Source of the DNA: Chloroflexota bacterium
Lineage (GTDB): Bacteria > Chloroflexota > Limnocylindria > P2-11E
Length of the DNA: 40,398 nucleotides
Direction of reading: 5' to 3'
NCBI GenBank assembly: GCA_005889405.1
Contig: VBFY01000007.1
Location: 1-40,398 of the forward strand
The position numbers were made by a program, and so were the translations under genes. This document shows, piece after piece, positions 9,134 through 17,620 of the stretch; position 1 is the stretch's first letter, and each line of letters starts with the position of its first letter. Under the pieces are notes generated by a model. The model saw only the letters and a list, made by a program, of their open reading frames with translations. It was not told the origin of the DNA and made no database searches.

Positions 9134-10074
9134 CTCGCTTCCTTTTCCAGCGCATCGCGTCGGGGGCGCTCGTGATCGTTTTCGCGAGCGCCCTCACCTT
9201 CTTCTTCGTCAACCTCGCGCCTGGCGGCCCGAGCTCCATCATGCGGTTCGACGTGAGCGCCGAGCAGCGCGAGGCCTTGATCAAGCGCATGGGCCTCGAC
9301 AAGCCGGTGGTCGAGCGCTACGCGGATTGGGCGGCCGGCGCGATCCGCGGCGACCTCGGCACCTCGCTCCTTTCGGATGAGCCGGTGACACAGCGCATCG
9401 GCGAGCGTTTGCCGAACACTCTCATACTCGCCGGCGCCGCGCTGGTCGTGTCGATACTGATCGGCATTCCCATCGGCCTCATCCAGGCGCTGCGTCGCGG
9501 GAGCGCTCTCGATCACCTTCTCAGCTTCTACAGCGCGATCGGGCTCGCGGTGCCGGTCTTCTGGCTTGGGATCGTGCTCATCCTGGTCTTCGCCGTCTCG
9601 CTTGGGTGGCTCCCTTCCGCGGGCGTGACGACGATCTCCGAGGACACGCTCGTCGAGCGGCTGCGCCACCTCGCGCTGCCGACGGTCGCGCTCGCCACGA
9701 CGACCCTTCCGACGATCGTGCGCTTCATGCGCTCGGCGGCGCTCGAGGTGCTCGATGAGGATTACATCCGGACCGCAGCATCGAAAGGACTCGCGCCGCG
9801 CGTGGTGGTGACGCGGCACGCCCTCCGCAACGCGCTCATCCCCGTGGTGAGCGCCGTCGGGGCCCTCGTGCCGCGGCTCCTCGGCGGCACGGTGGTGACG
9901 GAGTCGGTCTTCAGCTGGCCGGGCATGGGTCGCCTCGCGCTGGAAGCCGCGCAGGGACGCGACTACCCGCTGATCACCGGCATCACCGTCGTCGTCGCCG
10001 GGATCGCGGTCGCGACGACCCTGCTCGTCGACCTCGCGTACACGCGAATCGATCCAAGGCTGCGGGCGTCGTGA
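9112..10074 (+). CDS. ABC transporter permease, DppB type
   Basis: Inner-membrane subunit of a peptide-type importer, 320 residues with six predicted helices. The N-terminal segment FFFVNLAPGGP and the GIPIGLIQALRRGSALD region are typical of DppB. The coupling-helix (EAA) motif is DYIRTAASKGLAPRVVVTRHALRNALIPV around residues 220-248, followed by the VTESVFSWPGMGRL motif. The ATG at 9112 lies 22 bases inside the upstream gene, so translation is probably coupled. It joins the next gene by a GTGA overlap. Confidence 0.93.
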   Translation: MVVGQEVARFLFQRIASGALVIVFASALTFFFVNLAPGGPSSIMRFDVSAEQREALIKRMGLDKPVVERYADWAAGAIRGDLGTSLLSDEPVTQRIGERLPNTLILAGAALVVSILIGIPIGLIQALRRGSALDHLLSFYSAIGLAVPVFWLGIVLILVFAVSLGWLPSAGVTTISEDTLVERLRHLALPTVALATTTLPTIVRFMRSAALEVLDEDYIRTAASKGLAPRVVVTRHALRNALIPVVSAVGALVPRLLGGTVVTESVFSWPGMGRLALEAAQGRDYPLITGITVVVAGIAVATTLLVDLAYTRIDPRLRAS

Positions 10075-10874
10075 CGCGTCTCGGACTGTTCGCCTTGGCG
10101 ACCCTCGGCGTGATCGCCGTGCTGGTCGTGGCCGGGCCGCTCTTCTGGACCATCGCGCCCGAGACGACCAATCCCGCGCAGGGGCTCGCTGGGCCGAGCC
10201 TCGTACATCCGCTGGGCGCCGACGAGCTCGGGCGGGATGTGCTGAGCCGCCTTCTTCACGGCGGCCGCGTCACGCTCCTCGTTGGCGTCGCCGCCATGCT
10301 CGCTTCGCTTCTCATCGGTGTCGTCGTGGGCGCGATCGCGGGTTTCAATGGCGGCTGGCTGGATGCGCTCCTGATGCGCTTCACCGATGGGATGCTCGCT
10401 GTGCCGGCGTTCTTCTTCATCCTCGTTGTTATCACGCTCGTCGGTACGAGCGTAGGAACGCTCGTGTTGGTGATCGGCGCGCTCTCGTGGATGCCGGTCG
10501 CGCGCGTCGTCTACGGCGAGACGCTGCGGTGGAAGACCGCCGAATTCGTGGTCGCCGCGACCTCGCTCGGCGTGCCACCGCCGCGCCTACTGGTGCGGCA
10601 CATCCTTCCGCAGGCGATCCCGTCGCTTGTCGTGTCGGCGACGCTCGGTGTCGCGTTCGCCATCCTCACTGAATCGGCCCTCAGCTACCTTGCGTTCGGC
10701 GTTCAGCCGCCGCTGCCGTCGTGGGGCAACATGCTGCAGCGCGCGCAGCAGTACGTATTCACCGCGCCGGCGCTCGCCCTTTACCCCGGCCTCGCGATCA
10801 CAGTCGTCGTGCTCGCATTCAACTTCCTCGGGGACGGTCTGCGCGACGCGCTGGACCCCCGCCGCCGTCGCTAG
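10071..10874 (+). CDS. ABC transporter permease, DppC type
   Basis: Second membrane subunit of the peptide-type importer, 267 residues. Family motifs are HPLGADELGRDVLSRLLHGGR near residue 46, the coupling-helix segment TSLGVPPPRLLVRHILPQAIPSLVV, and ESALSYLAFGVQPPLPSWGNML near the C-terminus. The GTG start at 10071 overlaps the dppB-like stop (GTGA). The transporter lacks ATP-binding subunits in this window, so it must use ATPases encoded elsewhere. The stop TAG forms part of the next gene's -10 box. Confidence 0.93.
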   Translation: MTRLGLFALATLGVIAVLVVAGPLFWTIAPETTNPAQGLAGPSLVHPLGADELGRDVLSRLLHGGRVTLLVGVAAMLASLLIGVVVGAIAGFNGGWLDALLMRFTDGMLAVPAFFFILVVITLVGTSVGTLVLVIGALSWMPVARVVYGETLRWKTAEFVVAATSLGVPPPRLLVRHILPQAIPSLVVSATLGVAFAILTESALSYLAFGVQPPLPSWGNMLQRAQQYVFTAPALALYPGLAITVVVLAFNFLGDGLRDALDPRRRR

Positions 10875-10900
10875 TATCGGCAAGCCACACGTAGGGGAGG
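10872..10900 (+). promoter_or_regulatory. Candidate promoter -10 (TAGTAT) overlapping a stop codon, plus RBS
   Basis: TAGTAT at 10872-10877 begins with the TAG stop of the permease gene. GGGGAGG at 10894-10900 lies five bases before the ATG at 10906. The identical string GTCGCTAGTAT recurs before the di-iron gene at 35540, also over a stop codon. This would allow the dipeptidase to be transcribed separately from the transporter. Confidence 0.45.
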
Positions 10901-10905
10901 ACGAT

Positions 10906-12126
10906 ATGAAGACAGCCGACGTCGGCAAGGCCACGCGCTACTCCGGCTTTAAGAGCTTCCAGTACCTCGAGGCGGGCACCGACTATCGCGAGTTCAAGCT
11001 CGCGAAGGAGCTCGGCCGAGTTCCGTCGCGCAAGGTGGAGGTCAGCGGCACGCAGGAAGACCGCGTCCAGCGTCTGCTGGCCGAGAACCTCGCGGTCTCG
11101 CTGCACGATCACTGCTTCGTCGTTCCCGCCGACTTCGACGATCTCGCCGAGTACCGTCGCCAGGGTCGCGATGTCACGGGCTATGCGGGGATGGCACAGT
11201 CCGGGCTCGACGCGGTGTTCGACTGCCTCATGGACGGCACGGCCACGATCACGTCGAAGGCCGGCTGGAAATGGGACGACATCATTTACGACCTCGGCAT
11301 GCGTCTCTCGGACATCGCGCACCAGGACTTCATCGTCCGTGGCGAGACGCTGGACGACATCCGGCGCGCCAAAGAGAACGGGCAGATCGCGTTCATCGCC
11401 TCACTCGAAGCCGCCACCGCGATCGAGAACGAGGTCGACCGGCTCGACATCCTCTACGGGCTGGGGATCCGTTCGTCGGGCATCGCCTACAGCGAGGCGA
11501 ACACACTCGGCAGTGGCCTGAAGGAAGCGAGGGACGGCGGCCTCACCGAATTTGGACGTCAGGCCGTGCGACGGATGAACAAGCTCGGGATCGCGATCGA
11601 CATCTCGCACTCGGGCGATCAGACGTCGATGGACACGATCCAGGCCAGCGAGAAGCCGATCTTCATCACCCACGCCGGTGCGCGCGGCCTCTGGAACACG
11701 AAGCGCATGAAGCCCGACGAGGTCCTGAAGGCCATGGCGGCGAAGGGCGGCGTGATCGGCATCGAGGCCGCCCCGCACACGACGCTGACCACGGAACACC
11801 CGAAGCACTCGATCGAGAGCTTCATGGAGCATTTCGAGTACTGCGCCGATCTCGTGGGCATCGATCACGTTTCCTTCGGGCCGGACACGCTGTTCGGCGA
11901 TCACGTCGGTCTCCACCACTACTTCGCGAAGCAGCTCTCGATCAAGGCCGCGCACGGCGCCCAGGAGTTCGAGGAGGTCGAGTACGTCGATGGCATCGAG
12001 AATCCGGCGGAGGCGTTCCCGAACATCGTTCGCTGGCTCGTGAAGCACGACTACTCGGACGGCGACATCGCCAAGGCCGTCGGCGGCAACGTGATGCGCG
12101 TCCTGGAGGAGGTCTGGTTCCGGTAA
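10906..12126 (+). CDS. M19 family (membrane dipeptidase-like) metallopeptidase
   Basis: A 406-residue binuclear-zinc dipeptidase of the amidohydrolase fold. Family members hydrolyse dipeptides, including Cys-Gly conjugates and L/D-dipeptides. Visible metal or active-site segments are LHDHCFV (His-x-His/Asp), FIASLEAAT (bridging Glu), IDISHSGDQT and FITHAGARGLWNTKR (histidines), and a GPDTLFGDH segment in place of the usual GTDFDG. The ATG at 10906 is chosen because it has a strong RBS; a longer frame upstream only overlaps the permease gene. No signal peptide is seen, so it is probably cytoplasmic and could process imported peptides or products of the ligase genes downstream. Confidence 0.88.
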   Translation: MKTADVGKATRYSGFKSFQYLEAGTDYREFKLAKELGRVPSRKVEVSGTQEDRVQRLLAENLAVSLHDHCFVVPADFDDLAEYRRQGRDVTGYAGMAQSGLDAVFDCLMDGTATITSKAGWKWDDIIYDLGMRLSDIAHQDFIVRGETLDDIRRAKENGQIAFIASLEAATAIENEVDRLDILYGLGIRSSGIAYSEANTLGSGLKEARDGGLTEFGRQAVRRMNKLGIAIDISHSGDQTSMDTIQASEKPIFITHAGARGLWNTKRMKPDEVLKAMAAKGGVIGIEAAPHTTLTTEHPKHSIESFMEHFEYCADLVGIDHVSFGPDTLFGDHVGLHHYFAKQLSIKAAHGAQEFEEVEYVDGIENPAEAFPNIVRWLVKHDYSDGDIAKAVGGNVMRVLEEVWFR

Positions 12127-12139
12127 GCCCCAGCCCGAC

Positions 12140-12164
12140 TATCCTCGGATGGCCGAAGGGGGAG
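12140..12164 (+). promoter_or_regulatory. Candidate promoter -10 (TATCCT) and RBS for the ligase operon
   Basis: TATCCT at 12140-12145 is followed by GGGGGAG at 12158-12164, seven bases before the GTG at 12172. This is the only promoter-like site seen between the dipeptidase gene and the end of the coupled ligase run. Confidence 0.4.
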
Positions 12165-12171
12165 CCGATCC

Positions 12172-12879
12172 GTGAAGCGCGACTACCGCAAGTGGAACAG
12201 TCCCGCCCTGGAGCGCGACATGGAGCTCCTCGTCTTCGGCGACGGTGGCACTCCGGTGATCGTCTTCCCGACCTCGATGGGTCGCTTCTACCAGTGGGAG
12301 GACTTCGGCATGATCGCCCACATGGCGGAGCGCATCGACGCCGGTTGGCTGCAGCTCTGGTGCGTCGACAGCGTCGATGGCGAATCCTTTTATGACAAGA
12401 AGAAGGCGCCGCAGGAGCGCGCGCAGCGTCACCTCGCGTACGAGCGCTACCTCGTCGACGAGGTGCTGCCGAATATCCGCGCGGAGAATCCCGTCGACTT
12501 CCTCGTCGTCGCGGGCGCATCGTTCGGCGCCTTCCACGCGCTCGCGTTCGCGACGCGCCGCCCGGGCCTCGCGCGGAAGGCGATCGGTCTCTCGGGCGCG
12601 TACGACGCAGCGCGCTGGCTGGGCGGCTCGCGCGAAGGCGAGGCGTATTACGTGAATCCGCTGACCTTCTTACCGAACCTGAATGACGAGCGCTATCTCG
12701 AGCCGCTGCGGGCCACCGAGATCGTCATCGCGACCGGGCGCGACGACCCCAACGTCGAAGAGTCGCGGCGCATGGCGACGGAGCTGCAGGACAAAGGTGT
12801 GCCGGCGAGTCTGCACGTCTGGGATGGCTGGGCGCATGACTGGCCCTATTGGAAAGAGATGGTGGACGTGTTCCTGTGA
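12172..12879 (+). CDS. Alpha/beta hydrolase, putative esterase family
   Basis: A 235-residue alpha/beta hydrolase related to the COG4947/esterase-D-like group. The nucleophile elbow Gly-Ala-Ser-Phe-Gly is in VVAGASFGAFHALAF, around residue 116. A C-terminal GWAHDWPYW supplies the catalytic histidine, and the aspartate is probably in IATGRDDPN. No signal peptide is present. It is the first gene of a translationally coupled operon with three amide-bond-forming ligases, which suggests that it hydrolyses, activates or releases an ester or amide in the product. Its GTG start has a GGGGGAG site, and its stop overlaps the next start (GTGA). The substrate is unknown. Confidence 0.8.
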   Translation: MKRDYRKWNSPALERDMELLVFGDGGTPVIVFPTSMGRFYQWEDFGMIAHMAERIDAGWLQLWCVDSVDGESFYDKKKAPQERAQRHLAYERYLVDEVLPNIRAENPVDFLVVAGASFGAFHALAFATRRPGLARKAIGLSGAYDAARWLGGSREGEAYYVNPLTFLPNLNDERYLEPLRATEIVIATGRDDPNVEESRRMATELQDKGVPASLHVWDGWAHDWPYWKEMVDVFL

Positions 12880-13838
12880 GCAAAGTTGTCGGACTCCTGG
12901 TCGGGCGCGAGAACACTTTTCCGGGGCCGTTCATCGAGACGGTGAACCGCAAGGGCGCGGCGCACGGTGTGAGCGCGGAGCTCGCGGTGCTCGGCGGCAC
13001 GCGCGAGCTCGAGATGCCGCGGTACCGCGTCATCGTGGATCGCATAAGCCACGAGGTGCCGTATTACCGCGCGCACCTGAAGAGCGCAGCGCTCATGGGC
13101 ACGGTCGTCGTGAACGACCCGTTCTGGTGGGAGGCCGACGAGAAGTTCTTCGAGTGCACGCTCGCCCGGATGCTCGGCGTCGCCGTGCCGAAGACCGTCG
13201 TCCTGCCAAACAAGTCGTACATCTCCGACATCAGCGATCAATCGCTCCGGAACCTCAAGTATCCGCTCGATTGGGACGACATCTTGTCATACGTCGGCCT
13301 CCCCGCGATCCTCAAGCCGAACACCGGCGGCGGGTGGAAAGACGTGTATCGCGTCGACTCCAAGCAGGATCTGCTGTGGGCGTACGACCAGTCAGGCGGC
13401 TTGAGCCCGGGTCATCGACCGAAGACGATGATCCTGCAGGAGTTCATCAAGTGGGAGGACTACGTCCGGTGCATCTGCATCGGGCGCTCGAACATCCTGC
13501 CGATCCGCTACGACCCGACGGCGCCCTTCGCCGACCGATACGTCGTGAACCGACCGGTGGACGGCGAGCTGCGCGATCGCGCCGTGCACGACGCGCGCGC
13601 GCTCGTGGACGCGCTCGGGTATGACATGGACACGGTCGAGTTCGCGGTGCGCGACGGGACGCTCTACGCGATCGACTTCCTGAACCCGGCGCCCGACTTC
13701 GACTCGTTCTCCATCAAGGAGGACAACTTCAACTGGGTGCTCGAGAAGATGAGCGATCTCGTCATCGCCTACGCGGACGGGACCGAGCTGCCGCCGTGGC
13801 GCGGCGAGCACCGCTGGTGGAGGCACGTGCGCTCGTGA
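12876..13838 (+). CDS. ATP-grasp ligase (RimK/glutathione-synthetase-like)
   Basis: A 320-residue ATP-grasp protein. ATP-grasp enzymes join a carboxylate to an amine or thiol via an acyl-phosphate. An N-terminal pre-grasp domain (to about residue 100) precedes the segment LPAILKPNTGGGWKDVYRV, the nucleotide-binding lysine and flexible loop. TMILQEFIKWEDYVRCICIG follows, then the metal-binding end VEFAVRDGTLYAIDFLNPAPDFD, with the Glu/Asp/Asn ligands typical of the fold. The GTG at 12876 overlaps the hydrolase stop (GTGA) and gives a natural start at SKVVGLLVGREN. The substrate cannot be read from the sequence. Its neighbours are two further amide-forming ligases. Confidence 0.85.
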   Translation: MSKVVGLLVGRENTFPGPFIETVNRKGAAHGVSAELAVLGGTRELEMPRYRVIVDRISHEVPYYRAHLKSAALMGTVVVNDPFWWEADEKFFECTLARMLGVAVPKTVVLPNKSYISDISDQSLRNLKYPLDWDDILSYVGLPAILKPNTGGGWKDVYRVDSKQDLLWAYDQSGGLSPGHRPKTMILQEFIKWEDYVRCICIGRSNILPIRYDPTAPFADRYVVNRPVDGELRDRAVHDARALVDALGYDMDTVEFAVRDGTLYAIDFLNPAPDFDSFSIKEDNFNWVLEKMSDLVIAYADGTELPPWRGEHRWWRHVRS

Positions 13839-15169
13839 CCACCGAGCCGGCCTACGTCGTCGCGTACAACGCGCTCCTGTCGGACGCGGCGACGGCGGCG
13901 GCCTGTGCCGAAACGCTCGCCGAGGGCCAGCGTCAAGGCGGCGCGATGTGGGGCGACCGGCCGCTGTGCGTGTCATTGCGACCGAATCTCGTCACCAAGC
14001 GGCAGTACACCGCGAACGCCACGGCGTCCGAGTCGTTGTACGGCGCGCTCGCGCGACTCGAGCGCGCGCTCCTGCGCGATGACGAGCTGCGTCGCGAGCT
14101 CGACCTGTCGTCTACCGAAGATCGCCTTGCGCTCGCGGACCCTGGTTTTTCCGCGGCGTCGCCGTCGTCGCGGCTCGATGGCTTCGTGTCCGACGGTGTC
14201 ATCCGCTACGTCGAGTACAACGCCGAGTCGCCGGCGGGGATGGCCTACAACGACGTGCTGGTGCGGATCTTCGAACGTCTGCCGGCGATGCGAGCCTTCC
14301 GCAAGCGCTATCGCGCGCGGCCGCTACGCGCGGCCAGCAAGCAGCTCACCGTGATGCGCCGCGCGCACGGGCGGAAGGTCGGCACGGTCGCGATCGTCGA
14401 CTGGACCGGCCTGCCGACGCTCACGGAATTCAAGATGTTCCAGCGCGCCTTCACGGAGTCCGGTGTGAAGACGCTGATCTGCGCACCGGAGGACCTCACG
14501 CACCGCAGCGGACGGCTACGCGCGAAAGGTGTCCCGATCGACGTCGTCTACCGGCGGGTGCTGCTGTCGGAGCTCCTCGCGAAGCCGGAGGTCGCCCGAC
14601 CACTCGTGCAGGCGTACCTCGCGGGCGACGTGACGGTGGTGAACAGCCTGCGCGCGAAGCTGCTCCATAAGAAGATGAGCCTCGCGCTCCTCTCCGACGA
14701 CCGGTACGCCGGCCTGTATACGCCCGTGCAGCGTCGCGCGATCGCGAAGCACGTGCCGTGGACGCGCAAGGTTCGAGAAGGCCACACGACCTACGGTGGA
14801 AAGGTGGTCGATCTCACCGAGTTCGTCGTCCGCAACCGCGAGCGGCTCGTGCTCAAGCCGAACGACGAGTACGGCGGGAAGGGCGTGGTCCTCGGATGGA
14901 CCGTCGACCGCCACGAGTGGGAGCAGACGCTCATCGGCGCGCTGACGTCGTCGTTCGTGGTGCAGGAGAAGGTGGACGTGCCGAAAGAGCCGTTCCCGGT
15001 CCTGCTCGACCGCGTCCACTTCCTCGACCTCAGCGTCGACTGCGATCCGTATCTCTTCTGGGGCCGCGTCGGCGGCGTGCTGACGCGTCTCTCGTCGAGC
15101 GCGCTGCTCAACGTCACCGCGGGCGCCGGAAGCGTCGTTCCGACATACGTCGTCGACGGTGCGGCATGA
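13835..15169 (+). CDS. Circularly permuted ATP-grasp protein
   Basis: A 444-residue protein of the circularly permuted ATP-grasp type 2 class (COG2308 / glutathionylspermidine-synthase-like). Diagnostic segments are RYVEYNAESPAGMAYND near residue 125, TLICAPEDLTHRSGRLRAKGVPIDVVYRR in the middle, VVNSLRAKLLHKKMSLALL, and near the end RERLVLKPNDEYGGKGVVLGW with the ATP-binding lysine. Proteins of this class are amide ligases whose products are mostly unknown, and they often sit beside other amidoligases. The GTG at 13835 overlaps the upstream stop (GTGA). The ATGA overlap at its end couples it to the GCS2 gene. Confidence 0.85.
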   Translation: MTTEPAYVVAYNALLSDAATAAACAETLAEGQRQGGAMWGDRPLCVSLRPNLVTKRQYTANATASESLYGALARLERALLRDDELRRELDLSSTEDRLALADPGFSAASPSSRLDGFVSDGVIRYVEYNAESPAGMAYNDVLVRIFERLPAMRAFRKRYRARPLRAASKQLTVMRRAHGRKVGTVAIVDWTGLPTLTEFKMFQRAFTESGVKTLICAPEDLTHRSGRLRAKGVPIDVVYRRVLLSELLAKPEVARPLVQAYLAGDVTVVNSLRAKLLHKKMSLALLSDDRYAGLYTPVQRRAIAKHVPWTRKVREGHTTYGGKVVDLTEFVVRNRERLVLKPNDEYGGKGVVLGWTVDRHEWEQTLIGALTSSFVVQEKVDVPKEPFPVLLDRVHFLDLSVDCDPYLFWGRVGGVLTRLSSSALLNVTAGAGSVVPTYVVDGAA

Positions 15170-16290
15170 GGGTCCACGACGTCCCGCGCCTCACCATCGG
15201 CATCGAGGAGGAGTTCCAGATCGTCGACGCGCAGGGCCAGCTCAAGAGCCACATCGAGACGCTGCTCGCGGCCGCCGGTGGGCGCTTCGGGGACCAGCTC
15301 AAGCGCGAGATGATGCAGTCCGTCGTCGAGGCCGGCACGAAGATCTGTGCCGACATCGGCGAGGCGCGCGAAGAGATCGTGACGCTGCGCGGCTCGATCG
15401 CGGCACTTCTGCGTCCGGCGGGTCTGCGCATCGCGTCGGCCGGCACCCACCCGTTCTCGCACTGGCAGGATCAGGAGGTCACCGAGGCCGAGCGCTACAA
15501 GATCCTCGAGGAGGAGCTGCAGGACGTCATCCGCGAGCTCCTCATCTTCGGCCTGCACGTGCACGTCGGCATCCCAGACCGCGAGCAGCGCATCGAGGTC
15601 ATGAACGAAGCGCGCTACTTCCTCCCGCACCTGCTTGCGATCTCGACCTCGAGCCCGTTCTGGCTCACGCGAATCACGGGTCTCAAGTCGTACCGCCAGA
15701 TCATCTGGCAGCGCTTCCCGCGCACCGGCGTGCCGCCGGAGTTCAGCTCGTACGACGAGTACGAGAACTTCGTCGAGCTCCTGGTCAAGACGAAGTGCAT
15801 CGATGACGGCAGGAAGATCTGGTGGGATCTGCGACCGCACGCGACGTTCCCGACGATCGAATTCCGCGTGTGCGACGCCGCGACGCGGGTGGAGGAGACG
15901 CTCTGCATCGCCGCGCTCATCCAGGCCATCTGCGCGAAGCTCCTCGTGCTACGCGCCCGCAACCAGGGCTTCCGCCGCTACGCGCCGAGCCTGATCCAGG
16001 AGAACAAGTGGCGCGCGGTGCGCGGTGGCATGGACGCGAATCTCATCGACTTCGGCAAGGAGATCGAGGTGCCGATGCGCGACCTCGCCGTCGAGCTGCT
16101 CGAGTTCGTCGATGACGTGGTGGACGCGCTTGGCTCGCGCCGCGAGGTCGAGTACCTACAGACGATCATCCGCGAGGGGACCAGCGCGGACCGGCAGCTG
16201 CGGGCGTTCGCCGCGACCGGCCATCTGCACCAGGTCGTCGATCACATTGCCGAGGAGACGATCGCCGGCGTGCCCGTCCTGGCGCTGTGA
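15166..16290 (+). CDS. GCS2-family carboxylate-amine ligase (YbdK-like)
   Basis: A 374-residue member of the glutamate-cysteine ligase type 2 family. These enzymes form gamma-glutamyl or similar amide bonds on the glutamine-synthetase-like fold. The N-terminal signature LTIGIEEEFQIVD (residues 8-20) carries the metal-binding glutamates. HVHVGIPD near residue 130, the SSPFW segment, and WWDLRPHATFPTIEFRVCDAATRVEET are also conserved. True substrates of bacterial YbdK-like proteins are often not cysteine. The ATG at 15166 overlaps the upstream stop (ATGA), and its own stop overlaps the DinB start (GTGA). Confidence 0.9.
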   Translation: MRVHDVPRLTIGIEEEFQIVDAQGQLKSHIETLLAAAGGRFGDQLKREMMQSVVEAGTKICADIGEAREEIVTLRGSIAALLRPAGLRIASAGTHPFSHWQDQEVTEAERYKILEEELQDVIRELLIFGLHVHVGIPDREQRIEVMNEARYFLPHLLAISTSSPFWLTRITGLKSYRQIIWQRFPRTGVPPEFSSYDEYENFVELLVKTKCIDDGRKIWWDLRPHATFPTIEFRVCDAATRVEETLCIAALIQAICAKLLVLRARNQGFRRYAPSLIQENKWRAVRGGMDANLIDFGKEIEVPMRDLAVELLEFVDDVVDALGSRREVEYLQTIIREGTSADRQLRAFAATGHLHQVVDHIAEETIAGVPVLAL

Positions 16291-17114
16291 CGAAGACCGT
16301 CACCCAAGCGGTCGAGGAGCTGGTGCGCGCGACGGTCCACTTGTCGGACGAGGACATGGGCCGCGACTGGAAATGGCGCGACTACGACGAAGAGGGTCTG
16401 CGCTTCGCGCTGCTGATGACGCATCACGAGCTCCGCGACCTCGGCGTGCGGCTCGCCGCTCGCGGTCGCACCACGCCGACGCAGGCGGAACGGATCCTCG
16501 CGCAATGCCACCAGGCGTACCGTGATCTCACCGGCGTACTCGCGGGAGCCCGCACCGAGGACCTCGACCGCGCACCGGCGGAAGGCGAATGGCCGCTCCG
16601 CGAGACCCTCAAGCACATGCTCCGTGCCGAGCATGGTTTCCTCGCACGAATTCGGTTCGCGCTCGAGCACCCCCCGGCCCCCCAGCGCGACGCGGAGGGC
16701 GAGGCGAAGTTCCTAACGTTCCGGAAGGACGGCTATGAGCTGCCCGAGGACGCCACAGCTGGGCCGATTGAGTCCATCCGCGATCGCTTCTTCGACACCC
16801 ACCGGCGCGTCCTCACCGAGCTCGCCGACGTGAGCGACGCCCAGTTGGACATTCGCTCGTGGTTCTGGGAGTCCGAGCCCATGCCGATCCGCTTTCGGAT
16901 GCATCGCATCGAGGAACACCTTCGCCAGCACACGATCCAGCTCGACAAGACGCTCGCCGCGATCCGGCCGCCGACGGAGGCGCAACGCCTGGTGCGCAAC
17001 GTCTACAACGCGCTGGCGGACATCGAGAGTGCCATCGAGCGGGCAGAGGATCTCCGCTCGGCCACCGCGGACATGATTTCAGAGCGAGCGGCGGCGATCG
17101 CCGTTTCCCACTAG
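16287..17114 (+). CDS. DinB/YfiT-like four-helix-bundle protein
   Basis: A 275-residue protein with DinB-superfamily features. Histidines suited to metal binding lie in separate helices: MTHHELRDLG near residue 51, LKHMLRAEHGFL near residue 110, and HRIEEHLRQHTIQLDK near residue 210. Several DinB proteins (YfiT/BstA, and the related mycothiol-dependent enzymes) are metal-dependent transferases acting with a low-molecular-weight thiol. Its GTG start overlaps the GCS2-like gene stop (GTGA), so it belongs to the ligase operon. That supports, but does not prove, use of a thiol-peptide product made by the operon. Confidence 0.78.
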   Translation: MTKTVTQAVEELVRATVHLSDEDMGRDWKWRDYDEEGLRFALLMTHHELRDLGVRLAARGRTTPTQAERILAQCHQAYRDLTGVLAGARTEDLDRAPAEGEWPLRETLKHMLRAEHGFLARIRFALEHPPAPQRDAEGEAKFLTFRKDGYELPEDATAGPIESIRDRFFDTHRRVLTELADVSDAQLDIRSWFWESEPMPIRFRMHRIEEHLRQHTIQLDKTLAAIRPPTEAQRLVRNVYNALADIESAIERAEDLRSATADMISERAAAIAVSH

Positions 17115-17118
17115 GAGG
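17113..17118 (+). promoter_or_regulatory. RBS (AGGAGG) that favours a CTG start
   Basis: A perfect AGGAGG starts inside the stop codon of the DinB-like gene. It is five bases before an in-frame CTG at 17124 but 17 bases before the first ATG at 17136. The spacing therefore argues for CTG initiation. Confidence 0.45.
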
Positions 17119-17123
17119 CCGCA

Positions 17124-17612
17124 CTGGTATCGGACATGGACCGCAAGCGTCGCGAGAACGAGGGACTGCGGCTCTGGCCGGGCTTCAAAGGGTCGTTGGA
17201 GGCCGCGGTAGGTCACGACGTCCCCGAAGACCGGCTCTCGCTGTCTCAGACCACCTTGCTACGGGATGCCTTCTTAGCGAGGCTCCGCAGTGGCCGCCAG
17301 GTAGTCACCGCCGATGCGACCACCTTCGATGACATTCTTTCGCCTCTCGAGGCCGCACGCGCACGGGCCGGCGCGTTGAACGTGATCCTTCTTCATCACC
17401 TCGACCGATCCATCGGTGCAATACGGGTGCCTTCCGGGGCGATCCTCGCGTCGCCTCAGAAGCTTCTCATGCTGCTGAACGGCGATCTCTTTGTGACGAC
17501 CGAAGGCGCAATAGATGGCGTAGCGCTGTCCGCATTGACGCAGCACGTTAGTCGAGCGGATGATCGCACCGAGTACTCGCTTGCACTATGGGGCCGCTTC
17601 GTCGCAGATTGA
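17124..17612 (+). CDS. Hypothetical protein of about 160 residues
   Basis: No family recognised. It is a soluble, mixed alpha/beta-looking protein with no signal peptide or membrane segment. A hydrophobic core segment, GALNVILLHHLDRSIGAI, is followed by GAILASPQKLLMLLNGDLF. Two starts are possible: CTG at 17124, ideally spaced from AGGAGG, or ATG at 17136 (158 residues), which lies too far from that RBS. Codon choice looks less GC-biased than in the ligase genes, so it may be an independent insertion at the operon end. It converges on the small minus-strand gene with eight bases between. Confidence 0.6.
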   Translation: MVSDMDRKRRENEGLRLWPGFKGSLEAAVGHDVPEDRLSLSQTTLLRDAFLARLRSGRQVVTADATTFDDILSPLEAARARAGALNVILLHHLDRSIGAIRVPSGAILASPQKLLMLLNGDLFVTTEGAIDGVALSALTQHVSRADDRTEYSLALWGRFVAD

Positions 17613-17620
17613 CGGCTGTA

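Noticed and set aside
10627-10905. A longer start for the M19 dipeptidase inside the permease gene
   Set aside because: The extension is Arg/Ser-rich shadow sequence; ATG 10906 has a strong RBS and the right N-terminus.
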